Assembly: GCA_963748075.1 (NCBI GenBank)
Contig: CAVVHQ010000010.1
Span: forward strand, 1 to 64,000
From: VRUE01 sp963748075
GTDB lineage: Bacteria > Actinomycetota > Thermoleophilia > Solirubrobacterales > 70-9
Reading direction: 5' to 3'
Length of the DNA stretch: 64,000 nucleotides
Made by a program: the position numbers and the translations under genes. Each line of letters starts with the position of its first letter. Position 1 is the first letter of the stretch. The notes below the pieces were generated by a model. It did not search any database. It was not told where the DNA came from and was given only the letters and a program-made list of their open reading frames with translations. This document shows positions 58,779 to 64,000 of this stretch, piece after piece.

Positions 58779-59605
58779 TCCGGAAGCCCGTTCAGCGGGA
58801 GGCCATCGCCCAAGCGCACCCCACAGCCTGTCCGCAGCCAACGGTCCGCCGGTGCGACGATCAAACGCAGCCCGACGTCAAGCTCGGACCGCTCGCAGAG
58901 GCGGCCGACGCGCTGCTCCCAACGGCCCTCGTCGAGGTCGCGGCGCAGACTCTCCATCGCGGTCGAGACTTCCGTCCGGGGGAGCCGGTGGAAGACCGAG
59001 ATGCTCTCGCGAACCGGCCGGTCCAGGTAGGCACGCGGACGGCGCCAGTACGCCTGGTAGAAGCCGTCGCGGCAGTCGTGCGGCACGGGCACCGGGTGCA
59101 CCTCGACCGTGCCCAGCAGGGCTCGCAGCTCTTGCTCCCAGTAGCCCGGGCGCCGGTATCGCTCGGGGATCAGGTCGATGAAGCCTGGCAGGTAGTCCCG
59201 GGTCAGCCAGAAGCTCCGGGCGAGGCCGGGGTCGGCGTTGAGAATGACGACGCGGCGGCGGGCGACCCGAAGCATCTCGCGCATGCCGGCCGTCCGGTCG
59301 CTCCAGTGGTGATCGCTGACGATCGCCATTGCCGCGTCGAAGCTGCCGTCTGCGAAGGGCAGCTCCTCGGCGCTAGCCTGGAACGCCGGTGCGGCGTCGG
59401 CCGGTCTCTGGGCGATCATTTCCGTCGACGGCTCGACCGCGGTCACCGCACGGTCGGTCGGCTCATAGGAGCCGGCGCCGGCGCCGACATTGAGGACAGA
59501 CCGTGCATCGCCCAGAGCCTTCTCGATCTGCGCGGCGATGCGCGGGTCGCCGCGGCGATGGTCGCTGTAGCCGCGCCCGATGCGGTCGTAGGTCGCTTCG
59601 CTCAT
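58694..59605 (-). CDS. Class I SAM-dependent methyltransferase
   Basis: A 303-residue protein: motif I SVLNVGAGAGSYEPTDRAVT, AVEPSTEMIAQRPADAAPAF, ASAEELPFADGSFDAAMAIV. It is the small-molecule (UbiE/Methyltransf_11) type. The final 30 residues or so are encoded antisense to the convergent alpha/beta hydrolase and look unnatural (GAPSSAPSRMVSATSSGSSH). The ancestral stop may therefore have been lost and the reading frame extended. The start ATG overlaps the OsmC stop (ATGA). Confidence 0.84.
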   Translation of the reverse strand: MSEATYDRIGRGYSDHRRGDPRIAAQIEKALGDARSVLNVGAGAGSYEPTDRAVTAVEPSTEMIAQRPADAAPAFQASAEELPFADGSFDAAMAIVSDHHWSDRTAGMREMLRVARRRVVILNADPGLARSFWLTRDYLPGFIDLIPERYRRPGYWEQELRALLGTVEVHPVPVPHDCRDGFYQAYWRRPRAYLDRPVRESISVFHRLPRTEVSTAMESLRRDLDEGRWEQRVGRLCERSELDVGLRLIVAPADRWLRTGCGVRLGDGLPLNGLPDHGVAGAPSSAPSRMVSATSSGSSHIGR

Positions 59606-60027
59606 CGCCCCAGCTCGACCTCGACCAGGCAGCTGACGCTGTTCGCGATGAAGCAGCGCTGGTGGGCGCGGTGGTGCAGCGAATCGAGCCGCTCGTCATC
59701 GGGCTCGGGGTCGAGGGCGACCTGGGGCCGCAGTACCACCTGGGTGAACCTGGCGCCGTCCATCGTCCCTTCCGGGGAATCCTCGTAGGAGGTCACCCGG
59801 GTCCCCTCGGCTCGGGCCAGCGCGAGGAACCAGAGCATGTGACAGCTCGCCAGCGAGGCGACGAACATCTCCTCGGGGTCGGCCTTGTCCGGGTCCCCTC
59901 CGAGCTGCGGCGCGCCGGATGCGGAGAGCGTCTGAGCGGCCAGCTCGACGGTGTGGGCGCGAAGGTCGTCCCGGTTGGCGTCCCAGCTGAGGCGCGCACG
60001 GTGAACGCTCGTCCGTTCCTCGCTCAC
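59602..60027 (-). CDS. OsmC-family protein
   Basis: A 141-residue OsmC/Ohr-like protein. NPEEL-type motif ADPEEMFVASLASCHMLWFL holds the first conserved cysteine and HQRCFIANSVSCLVEVEL the second. These cysteines reduce organic hydroperoxides in family members. It overlaps the methyltransferase gene by 4 bp, so both are co-expressed. The start ATG is divergent from the acyltransferase gene. Confidence 0.86.
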   Translation of the reverse strand: MSEERTSVHRARLSWDANRDDLRAHTVELAAQTLSASGAPQLGGDPDKADPEEMFVASLASCHMLWFLALARAEGTRVTSYEDSPEGTMDGARFTQVVLRPQVALDPEPDDERLDSLHHRAHQRCFIANSVSCLVEVELGR

Positions 60028-60188
60028 TCCGCGTCCTCCCGGCGCATGGCAGCATCTTGGCAGGGACCGAGCGGGGCGGTGGTCGAGCCGGCGGGCGCAC
60101 GAAGCCCTACACCGCCTCTGAGCGCCCCGCCCCCCGGGTTCGCGAGGCGCGCCGTGCCGCAGGCGGCAGGCCGTGGCAAGATCGTTGG

Positions 60189-61229
60189 GTGAACCGCGGT
60201 GGTGTCGACGAGACCCGGGCGGAGACGGTCCTGCGCCGGCTGCGCACGATCCCGCCGCTCGTGCTGGGCCTGGTGGTGGTCACCGCGCTGCTGCCGGCGC
60301 TCCTCGTTATCGGCCTGCTGACCGACGCCGTGCGCCGGATCGGGCCCGGGGTGCCGCCGACGGCTGCGCGGCTCGTGCTGTTTCTCTGGGTGTACCTCGC
60401 CGCCGAGGTGGCGGGCCTGGCCGCGCTTGCGGCACTCTGGGTCGCGAGCCTCGGCGGCCGGCGGCGCGCCTGGCTGGCAGAGGCGACCTGGCGCCTTCAG
60501 CAGCGCTGGGCCGGCACGCTGTTCGGGGCGGCGCGCGTCCTGTTCCGCCTGCGGCTCGAGGTGGCGGGCGAGGACGCTGTCGCAGCGGGGCCGATGATCG
60601 TGCTGATCCGCCATGCGAGCATCGTCGACACCCTGCTGCCGGCGAACCTCGTCGCCCGCCCGCACCGGATCTTCCTGCGCTACGTGCTCAAACGCGAGCT
60701 GCTCGCCGATCCCTGCCTCGACGTCGCCGGGCGGCGGCTGCCGAACTACTTCGTGCGCCGCGGGACCGGCGAGGCGCAGGAGGTGGAGCGGGTGCGCTCG
60801 CTCGCCCACGGCCTCGAGGCGGACGACGGCGTGGCGATCTACCCGGAGGGGACCCGCTTCACGCCGGAGCGCCGCGCCCGGGCGATTGCGCGCATCGCCG
60901 CGCGCGACCCGCGCCTGGCCGCGCGGGCGGAGCGGCTCCGGCATCTGCTGCCGCCGCGGCTCGGCGGCGTCCGCGCTCTGCTCGACGGCGCGCCCGACGT
61001 AGACGTGGTGGTGATCGCCCACCACGGCTTCGACGGCCTGCGGCTGATCTCGGACATCTGGCGTGGCGGCCTGGTCGGGCTGGTGGTCCAGGTGCGCATC
61101 ACGCGGGTGCCGCGGTCCACCGTGCCCGAGACGGACGCCGCGCGCGCGGACTGGCTCTACGACATCTGGCAGGACGTCGACGACTGGCTCGAGGAGCGCT
61201 TCGCGGGCGCCGTCGCGCCAACGGCATGA
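60189..61229 (+). CDS. 1-acyl-glycerol-3-phosphate acyltransferase-like protein (PlsC family)
   Basis: A 346-residue membrane acyltransferase. Two hydrophobic segments at about 20-45 and 60-90 (LVVVTALLPALLVIGLLTDA, LVLFLWVYLAAEVAGLAALA) precede the LPLAT domain. Block I is RHASIVDT (HxxxxD), block III-like IYPEGTRFTP is intact, and HHGFDGLRLISDIWRGGLVG follows. It transfers acyl chains to a glycerolipid or similar acceptor. Start GTG; no ribosome site. The next gene overlaps by 4 bp. Confidence 0.84.
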   Translation: MNRGGVDETRAETVLRRLRTIPPLVLGLVVVTALLPALLVIGLLTDAVRRIGPGVPPTAARLVLFLWVYLAAEVAGLAALAALWVASLGGRRRAWLAEATWRLQQRWAGTLFGAARVLFRLRLEVAGEDAVAAGPMIVLIRHASIVDTLLPANLVARPHRIFLRYVLKRELLADPCLDVAGRRLPNYFVRRGTGEAQEVERVRSLAHGLEADDGVAIYPEGTRFTPERRARAIARIAARDPRLAARAERLRHLLPPRLGGVRALLDGAPDVDVVVIAHHGFDGLRLISDIWRGGLVGLVVQVRITRVPRSTVPETDAARADWLYDIWQDVDDWLEERFAGAVAPTA

Positions 61230-62011
61230 GCACGCCGGGCCTGCTCGCGGTCGAGGCGGGTCTGGTGCTCGCGCTCGTCACGGCGCTTTGGGGGGTGAGC
61301 GTCGCCCTGCGCGACAGCTCGATCGTCGACGTCTTCTGGGGCAGCGGCTTCGTCGTCATCGCATGGGCCGCCTTCGCGCTGGCCGCAGGAAGCTCCGACC
61401 GCCGCCTGCTGCTGGCGGCGCTGGTGACGGCCTGGGGCCTGCGCCTCACCTTCCATCTCGCCCGCCGCAACCTCGGCAAGGGCGAGGACCCTCGCTACGC
61501 GGCGATGCGCCGCCGCCATGGCGACCGCTGGCCGTTGCGCAGCCTGGTCGTCGTCTTCTGGCTTCAGGGCGCCCTGATGTGGATCGTCTCGCTGCCGGTG
61601 CAGGTCGCGATGAGCGATCCCACGCCCACCGGACTCGGCGCGCTCGACTGGGGCGGCACGGCGCTGTGGGCCGTCGGATTCGCGTTCGAGAGCGTCGGCG
61701 ACCTCCAGCTGGGGCGGTTCAAGGCCGATCCGGCCAACCGCGGGAAGGTGATGGACCGCGGGCTGTGGCGCTACACCCGCCATCCGAACTACTTCGGCGA
61801 CTTCTGCGTGTGGTGGGGGATCTGGCTCGTCGCGCTGGCCACCGGCAGCGCCTGGTGGACGGTCGTCGGCCCGGCGCTGATGTCCGTCCTGCTGATCCGG
61901 GTCAGCGGCGCCGCGCTGCTCGAGCGCTCGTTGATCCAGCGGCGCGAGGGCTACGCGGACTACGTCGCCCGCACGAGCGCGTTCTTCCCGTGGCCGCCGC
62001 GGAGCGGTTGA
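61226..62011 (+). CDS. DUF1295 membrane protein (steroid 5-alpha-reductase-like)
   Basis: A 261-residue protein of about six helices. SIVDVFWGSGFVVIAWAAFA, RLTFHLARRNLGKGEDPRYA, GDLQLGRFKADPANRGKVMD and RGLWRYTRHPNYFGDFCVWW define DUF1295, related to isoprenylcysteine methyltransferases and steroid 5-alpha reductases. DUF1295 genes often occur with cfa/DUF1365 lipid clusters; here the two are 16 kb apart. It is coupled to the PlsC-like gene by an ATGA overlap. Confidence 0.9.
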   Translation: MSTPGLLAVEAGLVLALVTALWGVSVALRDSSIVDVFWGSGFVVIAWAAFALAAGSSDRRLLLAALVTAWGLRLTFHLARRNLGKGEDPRYAAMRRRHGDRWPLRSLVVVFWLQGALMWIVSLPVQVAMSDPTPTGLGALDWGGTALWAVGFAFESVGDLQLGRFKADPANRGKVMDRGLWRYTRHPNYFGDFCVWWGIWLVALATGSAWWTVVGPALMSVLLIRVSGAALLERSLIQRREGYADYVARTSAFFPWPPRSG

Positions 62012-62041
62012 GCCTTCCGTCGGACGAGGTCCGCGGATCGC

Positions 62042-62683
62042 TCACTTGACGACTCGGTACTTGAGGTGCGCGACCCCGGGCGCCTCGACGGCGCGGAGCT
62101 GTTCGAGCTTCAGGTCGGCGCCGAGCCCGTCGAGCAGCCGCTCTCCGCCGCCGAGCAGGACCGGAGCGACCGAGAGCTCCATCTCGTCGATCAGCCCGGC
62201 GGCGAGGTACTGCCGGGCGACGCTCGCCCCACCCGCGAGCGACACGTCCTCCCCGCCGGCGGCCTCCCCGGCTCGCTCGAGCGCCGCCTCGATGCCGTCG
62301 GCGACGAAGTGGAAGGTCGTCCCTCCCTGCATCTCAAGTGGCTCGCGGGGGTGATGGGTTAGGACGAAGACGGGGACCTGGAAGGGGGGTTCCTCGCCCC
62401 ACCATCCCTGCCAGGGATCCTCGCCCCAGGGGCCCCTGACGGGGCCGAACATGTTGCGGCCCATGATCGCCGCGCCGACGTTCTCGAACCATCCCTCGAC
62501 CACCTGGCTGCTCGCGTTCACCTCGCCGCCCTCTTCGCCATGGATCTCGCGAAAGGCCGCGAGCGGAAACAGCCACTCGTGCAGCTGCATGCCCCCGATC
62601 CCGATCGGGTTCTCCTCGCTCTGGCTCGGGCCGGCGACGTAGCCGTCGAGCGAGATCGCGATGTTGAAGCGCAGTTTGCTCAT
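62042..62683 (-). CDS. Dihydrofolate-reductase-fold protein (RibD C-terminal type)
   Basis: A 213-residue protein: KLRFNIAISLDGYVAGPSQS, AAIMGRNMFGPVRGPWGEDP, PVFVLTHHPREPLEMQGGTT and VSLAGGASVARQYLAAGLID then EMELSVAPVLLGGGERLLDG. This is the large actinobacterial family of YyaP/RibD-like reductases that bind NADPH. Substrate unknown. GGAGGAGACGG precedes the ATG. Confidence 0.87.
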   Translation of the reverse strand: MSKLRFNIAISLDGYVAGPSQSEENPIGIGGMQLHEWLFPLAAFREIHGEEGGEVNASSQVVEGWFENVGAAIMGRNMFGPVRGPWGEDPWQGWWGEEPPFQVPVFVLTHHPREPLEMQGGTTFHFVADGIEAALERAGEAAGGEDVSLAGGASVARQYLAAGLIDEMELSVAPVLLGGGERLLDGLGADLKLEQLRAVEAPGVAHLKYRVVK

Positions 62684-62796
62684 CCCGTCTCCTCCGTTCC
62701 GGCGGACCTCGCCGCTCTCGTCTCCGAACCTACAGACCGGCGCGAACCGGGGAACTCATCGCCGCGTCAGTCGATTTGTGCAACTGTTCGCCGCCG

Positions 62797-63465
62797 ATGA
62801 GCTCGGAGCGCGCAGAGGGCGCCCCAGTCGCGGTGCGGGCGGAGGTGCCGGCGATGTCGGTTGCGCCACCGTGGATCGCCGAGTCCGCGCTCCTGGAGCG
62901 GGCCTACGCGATGACCAGGGTCGCCCATGGCGCCCAGCGACGCCCCGTCGACGACCGTCCCTTCCTCGACCACGCAACCGAAGTCGCGGGCTTCCTCAAC
63001 GAGGCCGGATTCGACGAGGTGCTGGTCGCCGCGGGGCTGCTGCACGATGCCGTGGAGCGTGGAGCGCTCAGCGAGGAGGAGCTGTGCAGCGAGATGGAGG
63101 AGCAGATCTCCTCGCTCGTCCTCGCCCTGACCGAGGACGCGGCGATCGAGTCCTTCGAGGAGCGCAAGGCGGCGCTGCGACGGCAGGTCGGAGCTGCCGG
63201 CGGACGGGCGCTGACCGTCTTCGCCGCGGACAAGCTCTCCGACATCGTCGGCCTGCGCCGGGGCATCCAGGAATCCGATCGCCGATCCGTGGAGGGACGC
63301 ATCGGGGCCAGCGTCGGCGGCATGGCCGCCCACTATCGCGAGTCGGTCGAGGTGATCGAAGCGGAGCGGCCGGGGTCGGCTTTCCTGCCCGCCCTTCGGG
63401 CGCAGCTCGACGGCCTGGTGGCCGAGGCCGGGGGATCCGCCCAGGGGGGTCGAGGCGATCCATAG
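62797..63465 (+). CDS. HD-domain phosphohydrolase (SpoT-like fold)
   Basis: A 222-residue protein. RAYAMTRVAHGAQRRPVDDR, FLDHATEVAGFLNEAGFDEV and VAAGLLHDAVERGALSEEEL supply the His and HD metal ligands as in RelA/SpoT N-terminal domains. VFAADKLSDIVGLRRGI continues the pattern. No synthetase, TGS or ACT domain follows, so it could be a small alarmone hydrolase, but that is a guess. The ATG at 62797 is the first good start. Confidence 0.78.
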   Translation: MSSERAEGAPVAVRAEVPAMSVAPPWIAESALLERAYAMTRVAHGAQRRPVDDRPFLDHATEVAGFLNEAGFDEVLVAAGLLHDAVERGALSEEELCSEMEEQISSLVLALTEDAAIESFEERKAALRRQVGAAGGRALTVFAADKLSDIVGLRRGIQESDRRSVEGRIGASVGGMAAHYRESVEVIEAERPGSAFLPALRAQLDGLVAEAGGSAQGGRGDP

Positions 63466-63474
63466 GATCGGCCC

Positions 63475-64000
63475 GTGGGTGCGAAGCAGGAAGCCGCGGA
63501 ATGGGCCGATACGGTGCGACGCTACGGCGAGCGCCACCAGCTCGCCTACGAGCCGGTCGGCGGGATCAACCCGAAGGACGGGCCGGTGGCGCTCTGCGTC
63601 GGTGGGACGAACCGGCTCACCGGGCAGCTCGCCGAGGGCTTCTGGGGCTCGTCGTGCGACGCCGACGAACGGGAGAGCGGCGGGCTGTTCGGCAAGGCGA
63701 TGCTGCCGACCGCGATCCTCGCCAAGGCCCACATGCCCGACCTGGCCAAGGTCGTCCCCGCCTTCAACGTCGAGTCGATCGAGGGGCGCGAGGTCGTCAC
63801 GCAGCGCTTCGCCCGCAAGGTCGAGTTCGAGTCGATCGACTTCAACAAGCGCTTCCTGGCGACGGTGCCGCGCGAGTACGACCCGGTGGCCCTGCGCGAG
63901 CTGTTCAGCCCCGGCTTTCTCGCCTGGGCGACGACGATGACCGGCGAGATCGACTTCGGCGTGAACGACCGCCAGCTCTGGTTCCTCTGGCACCTGCGCG
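63475..64000 (+). CDS. Uncharacterised protein, 5' part (runs off the window)
   Basis: An open frame from GTG at 63475 to the end of the window, at least 175 residues: EAAEWADTVRRYGERHQLAY, NPKDGPVALCVGGTNRLTGQ, FNVESIEGREVVTQRFARKV, REYDPVALRELFSPGFLAWA. No family recognised with confidence; the layout resembles DUF3137-type proteins without their membrane segment. TAGGAT lies 6 nt before the GTG, a clear leaderless start, 9 bp after the HD gene. Confidence 0.65.
   Translation, partial: MGAKQEAAEWADTVRRYGERHQLAYEPVGGINPKDGPVALCVGGTNRLTGQLAEGFWGSSCDADERESGGLFGKAMLPTAILAKAHMPDLAKVVPAFNVESIEGREVVTQRFARKVEFESIDFNKRFLATVPREYDPVALRELFSPGFLAWATTMTGEIDFGVNDRQLWFLWHLR

Overview
The window is about 64 kb of very GC-rich bacterial chromosome. 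GTG and TTG starts are frequent, many genes lack a ribosome binding site, and the content is actinobacterial in character: a CIRCE-controlled groESL, a seven-iron ferredoxin, an Mrp ATPase without a CxxC, a carotenoid oxygenase, an MMPL transporter, DUF5996, DUF4242, FUSC and CGNR proteins. Thermoleophilia (Solirubrobacterales) is my best guess; that is an inference from gene style, not from a marker gene.

Layout. 1-4.9 kb: 3' part of a frameshifted lhr-type helicase, a MazEF-like toxin-antitoxin pair and a Crp/Fnr regulator. 4.9-16 kb: a secreted RTX-repeat protein, ASCH and SRPBCC proteins, CIRCE-groES-groEL, a GH26-like secreted hydrolase with an NAD(P)-binding protein, ferredoxin, an XRE/nucleotidyltransferase pair, Mrp and a secreted Ig-like protein. 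16-32 kb: peptidyl-prolyl isomerase, PadR/carotenoid oxygenase, MMPL/ArsR, a potassium channel, two tRNA-Ser genes, MFS, lactone oxidase, D-threonine-aldolase-like enzyme, P450, pyruvate kinase, a DUF4143 ATPase and enoyl-CoA hydratase.

32.2-45.4 kb is an accessory block. It begins at an intact tRNA-Arg(ACG) and contains three further copies of only the 3' part of that tRNA (35542, 37831 and 45333). Each copy is flanked by shared arm sequences, as expected if three related elements had inserted one after another into the same tRNA. No integrase is present. Island A carries a Tat-exported alpha/beta hydrolase, a lipoprotein and a GNAT. Island B carries a serine hydrolase and an HD protein. Island C carries a lipid-modification operon (cyclopropane-type methyltransferase, DUF1365, FAD oxidoreductase, SRPBCC, two small membrane proteins). 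This operon is divergent from a MerR regulator with all the key residues of a CarH/LitR B12 photoreceptor. The DNA between them carries 11-bp direct repeats over the promoter, so a light-switched membrane-lipid operon is a strong hypothesis.

45.4-64 kb: a 179-bp MITE-like element, DUF5996, TrpB2, a cyclic-nucleotide-domain/thioredoxin-reductase fusion, a FUSC transporter, an SDR, several gene fragments (multicopper oxidase, cyclase, MFS, NUDIX, metallo-beta-lactamase), small enzymes, an acyltransferase/DUF1295 pair, an HD protein and an uncharacterised gene running off the end. Many genes here have a -10-like hexamer 6-7 nt before the start codon, which points to widespread leaderless transcription.
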